Source: Siphonodentalium dalli (taxonomy: Eukaryota; Mollusca; Scaphopoda; Gadilida; Siphonodentaliidae). From it: DNA of 64,000 bases. Where the stretch lies: contig CP136061.1 in the NCBI GenBank assembly GCA_032622095.1, positions 25,610,991 through 25,674,990 of the forward strand, written 5' to 3'. Positions within the stretch are counted from its first letter, which is position 1; each line of letters opens with the position of its first letter. A model generated the notes under the pieces. That model was given only the letters and a program-made list of their open reading frames with translations, searched no databases and had not been told where the DNA came from. Below are positions 1-11,811 of the stretch, piece by piece. A program made the position numbers and the translations under genes.

Positions 1-1737
1 TAGTTTCCTCTGCAGTTTCACAAAGTATAAGACCAAAATCATTAGACGAAAAAACTTTCTGGCAAATATCGTGTAAAACACATTTGAGTGGCATGGCGAC
101 AAATTAATTTATACACAGGGTCATAATACACAGTGTCTATGATTATTAATTTATGTATGAATTATGTATTTATGAAATACACCACTGTAATAATTGATAA
201 ATTGTATCAAAAATATGAATAAATGATAAAAAATAAAATAAAAATATGCTTAAGTTGTCAGCATGCTTCAGTAACAGTACACCGAGCTGGGCACCCCAGT
301 AAATGCTGAACATGCTTATATGTGTCTGAACGCCTCGAATTTTAGCCTTCAATTCAGAGTCAGTGCAATCATTCAGACTTACCTCCCATAAGTCAAGCAA
401 TGTGTTATAATTATTATCCAGAATGCTACACAGGCTGTCAACACGTACTGTCCATTGTGTTGGACACAGGACGCGAATACCTGGCGTACCAGGCGATATT
501 TCATTCTTGATTTTGGCAAACATTGCTTCGCGTTTTGGTGATTTTTCACAAGTTTGCAGGTTTCGTTGGTGGTGTCCAAGCTGTCCGAAACACTTTTAAC
601 TAATTTCAGTGCATCATTGGCTGCCATGTTCAAACTGTGTCCATAACAATGCGTATACAGAGCGCGTTTCTCCAACGTTTGGATCGTGGTCTTCACACCT
701 TCCCTTATACCCGACATATTGTTTGCACCACCGTAACATTACCCACGACACCGATTTATTGGAATCCTCAATCTAACAAGTACATCCTGCATTGCTGCGA
801 CTATTGTTGCGGATTTGATGTTGTCGAGATGATGGAGGCCTACAAAGTCCTCGTGTGGTTGGAGAATGTTGTCTACCCATCGCATGACGAATACAGCCTG
901 TTGATTATTGGCCAGATCCGTTGCCTCGTCTGTCATGATACTGAAAAATTGCGCATTACGTATATCCGATGAAACATAATCGATCACCTCTGCCGCCAGA
1001 ACTTTAAGTATTTCATTCTGTATATCTTTTGACGTATATTTGTCCGTGTTTTTGGCGAGCCAATTTATTATATCTGGATTATCATTAGCACGGAGGTGTA
1101 ATAAGTTGCATAAAATTGGAATCCTCCTCCTTGACGTCACCCCTCAAAGATAAACCCTGCCGACCACAAAACTTTATATTTTCGAAAATTGTGTCTATAA
1201 TTGTAGCTTGTGGACATTGTCATGCCGATATCGTGGGTAGTTTTTGGGAGCGTTATCAGTCGCTCCTCAACTATTCGATTGTTCGTGAGTTTTGAACGAA
1301 ATGCATGCACCTTTCCAGTTATAGTAACCGCGGGTCATGAAAGCAGAATCAGTTTTGGTATTATTAAGTTTGTTCTCGTCCTTAGCTTGAATGCACGTAG
1401 CACACACCACCATGTCATTTGCTTCAACGTAGCTTAGCCACGACCACAAACCAAACCACTCTGGTTGAAATTTTCGCTTAACTACTTTCTTTTTCCCGAA
1501 TTGTCTCATTGGGAATGGAAAGTTCGTTGGTTGGTTCGGAGACTTATAAGAATTCATTTGACTCATGATTTGCAAGGGCGTCAGTCTCGGTGCAATGTTA
1601 ATCTTCTGCACTGGCAGCGCTGGTGTGAATTGTGGAAGAATCAACAGATTCTTCAACATCTTCGTGGTCGCTTTCAGAACGTTTTCTTTTGAAAATTTTT
1701 TAAATAGACATATTTTCAAAAATTGCGCACGAAGCAA
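1..1737 (-). pseudogene. hAT-family transposase relic (TTF-type zinc finger, ZMYM1/ZNF862-like), 3' end off window
   Basis: Four successive minus-strand reading frames (1737-1267, 1140-739, 717-379, 523-170) read as one protein in order, separated by frameshifts and stops. The first holds a TTF-type zinc finger: FQPEWFGLWSWL, then VVCATC and a lysine-rich stretch up to KGACISFKTHEQSN. The second has the SIMTDEATDLANNQQAVFVMRWV block, where the acidic catalytic region of this transposase group begins. The third has the CYGHSLNMAANDAL block and the fourth CPTQWTVRVDSL, both typical of ZMYM1/ZNF862-like domesticated or mobile hAT transposases. The C-terminal dimerisation domain would lie before base 1. 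No intron signals bridge the gaps, so this is a decayed intronless copy. The family is assigned from protein pattern only; terminal inverted repeats were not located. Confidence 0.82.
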
Positions 1738-1800
1738 ACACTATTTAGTATTTGTCTCCCATTATAAAGGGAAACAACGCTAATAACAATTATTTATTTA

Positions 1801-2789
1801 TTAAGGGCATTGTGGACCCAATTTTTCCAAAATTTCCCAAAATATTATAGAGTCCAAGTAAAGGATTCTGTTCATGTATATCAGTAATAATAGAAACCAT
1901 GCCCATTGATGCAACATTTTGAGAGTATACTTCGTGGTGGATTATGTTAGAAATACAAAATGTGAACTTTATTGAGATTTAAAAAAAAATTAATTTACAG
2001 GCAATGGTCCAAGAAAAACAAAGTCCAAATCTAAGAATCAAATATGGGAATATGTACTGAACACTGTGATGAATGATGTATTACAAAAAAAAATTTATAT
2101 TTCTTGAGTGTTCTTTGATAAAATTACTTTGAACCGGTTGTTGACAAATGATATATACTTGCTTAAACATTGGCTATGTGGGTGGTAGCAGGCACGGGTT
2201 AACAGCTGGCCATTGTAACTGCTCTGGACTCTGTTGACAATAGAATGCTAATCCTCACTCATACCCCTACCAGATCACCATACTAATTCTAGTAAGTAGG
2301 TCACCACTCACTCAGGGTGATCACTCATGTGGAAGTTTGACACTGTTAAAAAGCCATTCACACCAGACTGGACATCAGCCATGAAAGGTTGACCCATTAA
2401 CTGCTGCCTCTCAGTCAACCATATTATGAAGTTAGTATATCATTTGTCAACAACCGGTTCAAAGTAATTTTATCAAAGAACACTCAAGAAATATAATATT
2501 TTTTTTGTAATACAACATTCATCACAGTGTTCAGTACAGATTCCCATATTTGATTCTTAGATTTGGACTTTGTTTTTCTTGGGCCATTGCCTGTAAATAA
2601 AATTTATTTAAATCTCAATAAAGTTCACATTTTGTATTTCTAACATAATCCACCACGAGGTATACTCTCAAAATGTTGCATCAATGGGCATGGTTTCTAT
2701 TATTACTAATATACATGAACAGAATCCTTTATTTGGACTCTATAAAATTTTGGGAAATTTTGGAAAAATTGGGTCCACAAAGCCCTTAA
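1801..2789. mobile_element. Palindromic MITE, TTAA-flanked, about 355 bp arms
   Basis: Bases 1805-2160 and 2433-2785 are long imperfect inverted copies of each other. The outer ends read gggcattgtggaccca on the left and the complement of gggctttgtggaccca on the right. TTAA flanks both ends (1801-1804 and 2786-2789), the target duplication typical of piggyBac-type elements; a TA target with slightly longer ends is also possible. The 270 bp centre has no coding potential. The arms differ by scattered substitutions and small indels, so the insertion is old. As single-stranded DNA or RNA the whole unit would form one long hairpin. Confidence 0.85.
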
Positions 2790-5700
2790 TACCATAAAAT
2801 ATGTAAAGTTTTGACGTTACGTTTATGATAGCTGCCGTAAACCATGAAATAATTTACGTGCAATAATTGAGACGCGTATTGTTGGACGAAATCGGGAAGT
2901 AGTTGACATGTTCATAATTCAACAGATATTTATAATTTTGACAATGTTGAAACTCACTTATTGGAAAATTATTGGTCCGGCCATGGCTCTGGTCACTGAT
3001 CGTGCCGATCACAAATCCTGTGTACCCTTCAGCACATTTTCAAACCCTGTATATAGTAGTGTGTACCCTTCATCACTTTTTTTGGTGAGAATGACCCCTT
3101 CAGCTATACTAACAGTTAACTGTAGCATTCGGACATTAGAGGAAACGTGACTAAACATCTAAACTTTAGTATATGTAAATGAAGTCATACTTACTGTGAT
3201 ACTTGTGATATCAAATTTGAACAAAATAAAGATATTTTCTATGATATCATAATTTGAACGGACCATTCGTATATAGTAAAAGTTCAGGAAACCGGACATT
3301 TTGTTAACAAGTTGACATAAACAAGTGGAAATACTGTAATAATTATCTGATTTATCATTTAAATATAAATTATAATCTGTTTTATTAATGTTTTTTCCAT
3401 GCCCAGATACATGTAATATCCAGGTAACATCCAGATCACATTGTGTTAGTTTTCAGTTAGTGATGGATTTGCCAAAAACTGCCCGTCCAACTTCAGGAAA
3501 AGAAAAGCAATTTTTTTATTTTTTATTTTGTTTGTGTGCACAAATTCAGCTCTCAAAATACATTTTGCATGAATTTACTGAGGAATATTCCACAATTCTA
3601 GTTAAACGCGGAACCTGTAAGTATAAATTGTCCGTTCATTCTAAAATTACCAGGTTAAATTGAACAGCGTCAGTGAACCTCAACTTTAATAGTCTTTATT
3701 TCGAATTTCGACCCGCGCTGGCAATTCGTCGGAAGATTCCACAATTTACATCTGTCGGGTTCTTTCAAAAGTGGTGAGCGAAATAATTCATGAAACGAGT
3801 CCTTATATTATCAATCGATTGTGTTGAAAACGGGTAAATAAATAAATACTCACCAATAATAAACTGTAAACCGTGGCCAAACATCGATTTCCGATAAGAA
3901 AATGGTGTACGAATAGCTTGTCCAAAGAAAAACGAACGCTATGACGTCAAAATTGTCGCGTGCGACGTACATTACCGGTACGTCAAAAATGTCATATTGC
4001 AACACTGCCAACGTGCAGGTGCCCGCAATAATTTTATGCTATATTTACCGGTAGCGTATTTCGAAGTCCCCAATGCGTTAAATTACCATGTGTGTGAGCT
4101 GTGAGCGTATCTACACGTATGTATGATGATCCAGGTACGTCACTTGCGACATAGGTAGCGATCGAGATCTCGTGTGTCTTACGATTTGTTTTACCGAGTG
4201 AGGGTTGGATGATGTAATGGATACTCCATGCTTGACACACTAGTTTGGAATGTCACACCAAAATAGGTTGAAAACTTGAAATTGTAGTTTTGATTTGCGA
4301 AGTAATAGGCTTATTCAAATGTAGTGGGAAATTTATTGTTTTCAGACCAAACATATAAATGTGAATATTTTCCTACTGTTATAGCCATTTTGCGGGGGGG
4401 GGGGGGTGTGTAGACAAATCCATATGTTGATTTATATAAATTTTCCGCGAAATGGTCATCAGTTCAGTTGAAAAATTGGAGGCCTTTTTGCAATTAATCT
4501 TTATTTTCGCTTCCGTGGATTTTATGATGGAAAATGCAGTTTTAACTGCGAAGGGATTTAGAAAAAAAACAATAGCAAACTTTTAATCTAAAATTGCCAT
4601 CAGTTAGAAAGCTTGAGAGTACCAGTTGAGAAGCTCCAACCTAAGATTGTACTAAGAGGGTGCAAATGGATTTTCTGCGAGCTTGGTGGTTTGATGCACT
4701 TGGTTCAGTGGGGGGGGGGGGGGTCCAGTTGTAAATTTCAAGGTAGAACCCCCCCTCTCCCAAACAGCATCCATCTGGCAACGCCCCTGGTCTCACCCGA
4801 TCCTGGTCAAAATGTTAACAGTTCGGATCATAATAATAATCTGTGTGTATGTATGTAGGCCTATGTATGTATGTAATGGTGTGTGTGTATGGTGGATAGG
4901 GTGTACGTGTGTGTGTATGTATGTATGTGTTATATACTAGAAAACTGTTAGACCAATCCTGCTCAAATTTGGTACATGTATGTATATAGGCCTACTTTGA
5001 TCCCGGGAACGATATGGGCGGGTCCTATATCACCAAATTAGATCTTTCATTATTGAGATTTTAAAAGCGCAATCAGGAATTCCTTATTGCGCAATTAAAT
5101 TTTACTTATTAAATTATCGTATCTGCGAATAGTAGAAATATATGTGATACTCCGAATAGGCCTATACATGTGAACAATCATGCATGTCACCAATAAACTC
5201 CACACATTGCAAGCGCTGTGGACTACACCATTTGAATTACAGGGAGTTTATGTGATGTGGCTAATTGCGTTTAAGTACAATTAGCTCTTATTGCATTTAT
5301 GCGCATTTGGGAGCTTGAAGCCTTCCTTTATTGCACTTAAGCGTAAGTAGATTATCCTTATTACGCTTAAGCTCAAGATATTCCTGTTTGAGCATTTCTT
5401 AATGTGCTTATCAGAATTATGGGTAACTTTTCAGGATTTAGTCGGAAATATGGCTTGTTGCCATTCCTCGGAAAGCTCTCCCATATATAAACGCTATTAG
5501 ATCTTCCACTATTAAGCTTAAGTGCAATTTGAGGTTGAAGCCTTCCTTAATTTCTCTTAAACACAATTAGATAATCCTTATAAAAGCGCAATTATATATT
5601 CCTTATTGCATTTAAGCACAATTATATATTTACGTGCGCTCGCGCAACAGTATGGCGATCAGACAGATTCGTACGTTGGTGTCACCCTACTCCGTTTCAC

Positions 5701-6980
5701 TCCATGACGTCACAAAAAACGACGTAAAACCTCGTGGCGTTCTGACATTTTTACTGTGCCGCGTTTTTGCTGTTTATTTTATGTGTTGTTTTCGATTATT
5801 TGTTTGTCGCCGATATCGCCATTTGTCGGGATTCCCTGTTTCTATATTTAAAACTGGCATGCTCGTAGTGAGCCTCGATTTCGATTTTTTCCCAGGTCAA
5901 AATACGTCAGAGTTATGACAAAAATAGATCGACCTACATTTTCTCCATCAGAACTCTACATCAAAGAGTCTATAGACCCCTTCGGGACCTACATAGACTC
6001 CTTCATTTGGGTATTTTTACTTATAATTGGGAATTTTTAACATTTTTGGTTCGTGCAAAGACCTCTTTTTATCGTGCGGGAAAATGGAGACATTCAAAAC
6101 GCGATTTCGTAATTCGACGCAATATGCTGAATAGCCTAACCTTCAGCCGAGTTCCGGGTCAAATACGACGAATGACGTAACACAAAACAAAACGCATTTG
6201 TTGACACAAACACCGTTTGAAGAGTTTATTATTACATAAAATGATCGTTATTGATTAATTATTGATTAATTGTTGATATTTATTGTTGCGTATTGGCTGC
6301 TATCAATATTTACAAAAATAATATTAATTATTTCTTATAATTGCTCATTTGGTCAACTTTGACTATCGGAAAATCAAAATCAAAATATGCCGCTGAAAAA
6401 AATGTAATCGATATTAAAGTCTCATCCTTTCGGCAACATGGAATTGGTTTTAATTACTTAAATGATTAATATAGTAATTTGCCTTTTATCTGTGATGAAA
6501 TGAGAAATGGTAATTGTCTTTGTTTTGCTAACATTAAATTAAATTAAATGAATTAAGTAAAATACAATAAATTATTTTTTTAATTATTGTTTATTACATT
6601 TTTGCGCACGTTGGCATATCTCTGAGTGCATTCTAGTTCCTTATTGTACTTAAGCGCAATTAGATCTTCCTTTATTAGTGTCGCTATTGTGCCTAAGCTC
6701 AATAATTTATTATGTGTCAATTTGGCTTCACATAATATGTTTTTGTTTTTAGAGCTATCCATCTTCATCCACAATTTTTACCGAAACCGTCCATTTAACG
6801 GCGTGTTTCTGGGCCACAAATAATTGAACATCTTGAGAAATAACAAACTTCAAAAATCGAGATCTGATCACTCTATGATTGGTGGGTTCCTCGACTCGAA
6901 TCAAATAATTGTTATCCCCGAAGCCCAAATAATAGTAATTTAGGAGCGTTAATTCGGATAATGCATCTTTAATTGAATCA
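2790..6980. other. Non-coding stretch with low-complexity and short dispersed repeats
   Basis: No gene could be supported here. The open frames are short (up to 94 codons) and have no recognisable domain. Contents seen: G-runs of more than ten at about 4394 and 4710; tgta/tgtg microsatellite at 4840-4930; a block at about 4930-5050 (gatcccgggaacgatatggg) resembling sequence at 37.6-37.8 kb; and a degenerate repeat built on ttaagcgcaatta at about 5040-5640 and again near 6640-6720. The rest is AT-rich and featureless to the eye. Confidence 0.6.
5040..5640. repeat. Degenerate tandem repeat with palindromic core (ttgcgcttaagcgcaatta type)
   Basis: Units of roughly 30-60 bp recur with the pattern ccttattgc-a/g-c-ttaagcgcaattagat. 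Cases are seen near 5085, 5270-5290, 5320-5345, 5370, 5515-5535, 5560-5580 and 5600-5625, and a further relic lies near 6640-6700. The core is close to a perfect palindrome around ttaa. No coding potential. The family is not recognised. Confidence 0.55.
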
Positions 6981-6989
6981 GAAGAAAAA

Positions 6990-7922
6990 CAGAAAAAAAA
7001 ATTGTTTTAGCATTTCAGTTGGAAAACAACGGTTGAAAAAAAGTGTACGCTAACGTTGGCCCAATGTTGCTTTGCCAACCATCTGCCAACGTTATAATTC
7101 CATCCCCTGGAAAAAATTTGAATTTATATGTGATAATGGGTAAAAGCTATACCATTACGTTGATAAAATGAATTACTTGAAAAAACATAGAAATTAACTT
7201 GAATCATAAGAAAATAATAATTTAAGCATTATAGTTGGCATTGCGTTGGCGAACCGTTGGAAAAACCACGGTTGGCAAAACGTTGCCATTCCAACGTTGG
7301 CTTAACGTCGCTTTGCCAACCATCTGCCAACGTTAACTCAATCCCCTGAAATGTTTGAAAGTTTATATGTGATCATTTGAAAAAAAAAAAATTCGTATCA
7401 ATACATTGACAACATGAGAGATATATAGGATGCTTGAAAAACATATAAATCGACTTGAATCACACACAAAATTAAAAAAACAACAATTTTAGCAATTTAG
7501 TTGGCATTGTAAAAACCACGGTTGGCAAATCGTTGGCATTCCACCGTTGGCCCAACGTTGTTTTGCCAACCATCTGCCAACACTAACAGCCTCTACTGAA
7601 AAGTTTGAAAATTGTGAGAGTTAATCATATGATCAATGGTGAAAGCTATACCAATATGCTGATAACATGTGGTACACTTGAAAATCATAGACATGGACTT
7701 GAACCATAAGGGGATCCCCAATATCAACTATTGTAGCATTATAGTTGGCATTACGTTGGCAAAACGTTGGCAAACCACGGTTGGTAAAACGTTGGCAATG
7801 TGTTAGAAAACCACGGTTGGAATATGAACGTCGGGCCAAAGTTGGCCCCAACGTTGGCAGATTTTGCCAACGTAATACCAACGTAATGCCAACATTTTGC
7901 CAACATACTATTGCTATCTGGG
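6990..7922. repeat. Tandem repeat (about 215-265 bp, 4 units) rich in caacgttgg palindromes
   Basis: The landmark agcattt/agcatt...gttgg recurs at about 7009, 7225, 7491 and 7735, giving units of 216, 266 and 244 bp. Each unit carries several copies of gttggcaaaacgttgg or its complement ccaacgttggc, followed by an AT-rich half with a conserved atatgtgat/aagctataccat block. The last unit ends directly against finger-coding sequence at about 7923, so the array abuts the 3' flank of ZF1. Tandem cores like this occur in satellite-carrying non-autonomous elements of molluscs; the family here is unassigned. Confidence 0.75.
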
Positions 7923-7969
7923 ATTGGTACGGGCGATCTCCCGTGTGGATCATCTTATGTTACGTCAGG
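7923..7969 (-). pseudogene. Relic finger sequence 3' of ZF1
   Basis: Downstream of the ZF1 stop the minus strand still resembles a finger linker and the start of a finger (the landmark tacgggcgatctcccgtgtgg, read in reverse). The same sequence lies 3' of ZF3 at about 28330-28380, so the ancestral array was longer. The relic is cut off by the tandem repeat ending at 7922. Confidence 0.7.
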
Positions 7970-9163
7970 TCACTCGACTTTACAAACGATTTCTTGAACA
8001 CATCGCATTGCTACGGGAGATCCCCCGGTGTGAATCCTCGTATGTGTCGTCAGGTCACTCGACTGAATAAAAGATTTCTCGCACAGATCACATTGGTACG
8101 GGCGATCGCCCGTGTGGAGCCTTGTATGCCTCGTCAGGCTGGCCAAATGAGTAAATGATTTATCGCACACATCACATTGGTACGGACATGCCCCCGTGTG
8201 GATTCTCTTATGGGTAGTCAGGTTACAGGACTGAGTATATGATTTCTCGCACACATCACATTTATATGGGCGATCTCCCGTGTGGATCCTCTTATGTTTC
8301 GTCAGGTGACTCGACCGAATAAATGATTTATCGCACACGTCACATTGATACGGGCGAACCCCTGCGTGGATCATCATATGTCCCACCAGGTTACTCTTGT
8401 GAGTAAATGATTTATCGCACACATCACATTGATACGGGCGTTCCCCTGCGTGGATCATCTTATGTCCCACCAGGTTACTCTTGTGAGTAAATGATTTATC
8501 GCACACATCACATTGATACGGGCGTTCCCCTGCGTGTATCATCTTATGACGCACTAGGCTACTCGGCTGAGTAAATGATTTATTGCACACATCACATCGA
8601 TACGGGCGATCCCCTTCGTGGATCCTCTTATGTTGCGTCAGGTGACTCGACTGAATAAATGATTTATCACACAGATCACATTGGTACGGGCGATCGCCCG
8701 TGTGGAGCCTTGTATGCCTCGTCATGCTGGCCAAATGAGAAAAAGATTTATCGCACACATCACATTGGTATGGGCGAGCCCCCGTGTGGATCCTCTTGTG
8801 AATAGTCAGGTTACAGGACTGAGTATATGATTTCTCGCACACATCACATTTATATGGGCGATCTCCCGTGTGGATCCTCTTGTGAATAGTCAGGTGACTC
8901 GACCGATTAAATGATTTCCCGCACACAACACATTGATATGGGCGATCCCCTGCGTGGATCTTCTTATGTCCCGCAAGGTTACTCTTGTGAGTAAATGATT
9001 TATCGCACACATCACACAGATACGTGTGAACCGATGTGTGCATTCTCTTATGTTTCGCCTTGTGTAAACTGCTTAACGCGTCCAAGCGTGTTTGTGACGT
9101 ATTTTCCGGTATGCGTTTGTCATCGCCAGACTCCATTATTGTTGGCACCACCACTCCATACAT
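7970..9163 (-). CDS. ZF1: 12-finger C2H2 zinc-finger protein
   Basis: A 397-residue intronless frame. The first 45 or so residues (MYGVVVPTIMESGDD...) carry no KRAB, SCAN or BTB domain. Twelve consecutive C2H2 fingers follow, each C-x2-C-x12-H-x3-H, mostly of the form CDVCDKSF-x5-L-x2-HKRIH, joined by seven-residue linkers of TGDRPYQ or AGDRPYQ type. Such tandem fingers bind DNA; a nuclear sequence-specific DNA-binding role is inferred and the target is unknown. Finger 2 has CVVC. The array ends in a frame-shifted tail (SPVAMRCVQEIV) beyond which finger relics continue. The start is chosen because the same MYG...SGDD start occurs in ZF2 and ZF4. It is intact and the best candidate for an expressed copy together with ZF4. 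Confidence 0.88.
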   Translation of the reverse strand: MYGVVVPTIMESGDDKRIPENTSQTRLDALSSLHKAKHKRMHTSVHTYLCDVCDKSFTHKSNLAGHKKIHAGDRPYQCVVCGKSFNRSSHLTIHKRIHTGDRPYKCDVCEKSYTQSCNLTIHKRIHTGARPYQCDVCDKSFSHLASMTRHTRLHTGDRPYQCDLCDKSFIQSSHLTQHKRIHEGDRPYRCDVCNKSFTQPSSLVRHKMIHAGERPYQCDVCDKSFTHKSNLVGHKMIHAGERPYQCDVCDKSFTHKSNLVGHMMIHAGVRPYQCDVCDKSFIRSSHLTKHKRIHTGDRPYKCDVCEKSYTQSCNLTTHKRIHTGACPYQCDVCDKSFTHLASLTRHTRLHTGDRPYQCDLCEKSFIQSSDLTTHTRIHTGGSPVAMRCVQEIVCKVE

Positions 9164-9430
9164 AATTATAACTGTATATAACTATGTAGTGTCACCGTAC
9201 AGAACCCAATGCTGGCATTGACAGGATTAAATACCGGGTATAACAAACCTTCGTGTACAGTTATCGAAAAGACGATCGATACACTTCATAAACTCTGGGA
9301 TGGTAAGCGCCACACAAAATAAAACAAAATTATATCACGAAACAGGCGTTTCAAAAAGTGGTCTTAAGTAGTGGTGGGCGGAATAGAACAATGACACAAT
9401 ACATAGTCCACTAAAAATTATAACACACCA
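9164..9430 (-). promoter_or_regulatory. Conserved upstream block of the ZF family (ZF1 copy)
   Basis: Bases directly 5' of the ZF1 start are near-identical to those upstream of ZF2 (17796-18062), ZF3 (29732-29850, continued at 35912-36050) and ZF4 (47031-47286). Shared landmarks are tatagttatatacagtta just before the ATG, cattgggttctgtacggtgac, cgatcgtcttttcgata, gcttaccatccc and agtggtgggcggaatagaac, read on the gene strand. Conservation across all copies is expected if it was duplicated together with the genes and holds the promoter and 5' leader. No transcription start can be placed from sequence alone. Confidence 0.6.
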
Positions 9431-9919
9431 ATCAGCCCTTGATCAAGTAGGGGAGAACCGGGCAAAGCGGATCATTATCTGTCCGTATTTTAGAATAAGG
9501 TAATTTCGTGTTGGGTTAGTTTTTATACATTCCAACAGAAAACAAGGTACTCTAAAATGTTTTAGCCCAGTAAAACATTTTCGTCGACATTAATTTTAAC
9601 GATTTTAGCAAATTTATAATTATTGTGCATTTGCGCATATATATATTGTGCAGGTCGAAGTTCACATACGCATCTACACGAATAAATGTTGTCGGTGTCT
9701 TATATAGGCAATACATGTGTGGAATAGGACAATATGTCAATTTGCTAAATTCGATAGGACACCCGCGTAATACCCCGGACTGTAAAAAGATGTGCTGTGG
9801 GCAAAGCGGATCATTCCTAACATGACTAACTTCCGGGACACATGCGTAGATTAAGTGAATTTGGACGATTTTAATAAGATGGCGACAAAACTCGTGCCTT
9901 GTCGGAGCATGCCCATAAT

Positions 9920-11624
9920 GGACCTATCCGTACGTCCGCCCACCAGTAGACTGCATGGTTACTGTTACTACGCACAACAAGCCATCTCAATTTCGCTATC
10001 TCTTCAGTGCTAAAATGGCTTCCGATGAGAAAGGACTGTGTTGTTAAACGGCGTGTAACACGATAATATAGCTTCATTCTGAATATCATGATTTCCAAGA
10101 TACCTTTGTGTGTATATATGCATCTTGTAAAAGTGACTGTCGTTAGAAATAAACAAAAATAGAACCAGTTTTTAAACAAAAAAACCAGGCGTGATCGTTA
10201 GGCAACTTCCGATAACCAGCAAAGATAGATGTTTGCATTGAATGTCAAATTGAATCAAACTGTGTAAATGAAGCCATTATGAAACTTCAATATCAAATAG
10301 CAAACATAATCTCAAAATCAACTTTACCTGTCACATTTCATCTACTGTACATGTAATATTATTTCTAATCAGTCACGCGCCGTCTAGTTTCACTTGATAA
10401 AACCATATGTTAATCGTTGCCATGTTTGTTTTGTTGTTTTTTTTCTAAATAAAATGGATAATATTCGTGTTAAATTGGTGCTCCCAGTATTTTCGAATGA
10501 TTTGGTCCGTCCAGGGTCCCATACATGTACCCTACATGTGTAAATGTAATCAATGAAACAACGCAATAGACAAATTTAACATGCATTGATGATTTTTTGA
10601 ATGATATTAGTGCACGTGCAAGTATTTCCGAAAGGTATAGAATTAATACTCACATTAACATGCCCTCCGATTATCGGTAAAATTTATCCTTATTTATTTT
10701 GTTCGTACAAAATGTTACAGTGGATAGCTCTGTCTCTTTTATTTTAGGTTAGTTGGAAGGTGCTCTCATGTTATTGGATTGATAAAACACTTCAGGGTAT
10801 GAAGTTACACAACATTTCATCTTTGTTGCACAAGTGTTCCTCTACAATGGCATATCCCACGACAAACGAAAATACAACCAGTTTATTCAAGTATAATTAA
10901 TGACCCATTTGCTGTCATTGTTCAATTTTATTACCAGTGATTAGTATTTACGCAAGCACACAGTGAAATTATTAGTATCATACTTCCTGTCATCACCTTT
11001 ATCACACCGACAAAGCATTGTGAAACAACATACCCCATTCAGTACAGGAAGTGTGAAAATTTAAGGGGCTGTTGGTATCTTGTAATCGAGTCCCTAGCTG
11101 AGGTGTTATGGTTTGTTTTGCTAACTTCCCATCCCCCCTATGGCAAGTTATAATATCATCTCAAGGTGATAAAATGTTTTCATACACTAACACAACATAT
11201 ATATTATTCATGGACACATCTGTTCAACAAATTAAATACTAAATGAGCTTCTATTTATTTACAGAATTCCAAAAGTGTTGTGTCAGGAGATTGAAAAATT
11301 GAAACAACTCGAAGATACCCCGTTGACATATATGCTGTCTTTAGTGCGCCCTGGTTTAGGAAACCGAACTAAAAACACTCCGGGATATTTGTAAAAATAT
11401 CGTTCGTCAACCGGTCATGTTCCCCATGCACATTTCAACACCATTGTAGCTTTTTAAGACACATTTTGCTCTCGTGTTCGTAATTACCCTATAGCTTACA
11501 GTGGTAGTTAGGCAGCCGCTTGTGGTGTGATTTATATCACTAGGCAGGCGCATGTCGCTTCCGGGTTTAAGCTATCGGCCCATTGGCTATAATTGAAATT
11601 GGGGCGGTACATACGGATAGGTCC
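9920..11624. mobile_element. 1.7 kb non-autonomous TIR element inside block A
   Basis: The ends are ggacctatccgtacgtccgccc and the complement of ggggcggtacatacggataggtcc, an inverted pair of about 22 bp with few mismatches. Block B carries the same flanks joined without this sequence (36532-36545), so block B is an empty site. Comparing the two gives either a 2 bp AT duplication (9918-9919 and 11625-11626) or no duplication with ends TGGACC...GGTCCA. There is no transposase; the longest internal frames are under 100 codons and unrecognised. The superfamily is unassigned. Confidence 0.85.
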
Positions 11625-11811
11625 ATTGAAAACATTGAACGTTTGAAAAAACGCGATTTTAATTATGTGCAATAAATATGTATAATTGTCATAAATAAAA
11701 CTGAAAAGTATATAACTAGTTGAGTAGTATTGCATTTTCAGAAGGATTCGTTTGCTGACCCGCTTTGTCCGATGTTGTGATCCGATTTGTCCGACGGCCG
11801 GGTTATGTTAT

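Noticed and set aside
637-972. 111-codon plus frame in the first kilobase
   Set aside because: Antisense shadow of the hAT transposase relic.
3388-3663. 91-codon plus frame
   Set aside because: No domain, no conserved neighbour and AT-rich composition; not supportable as a gene.
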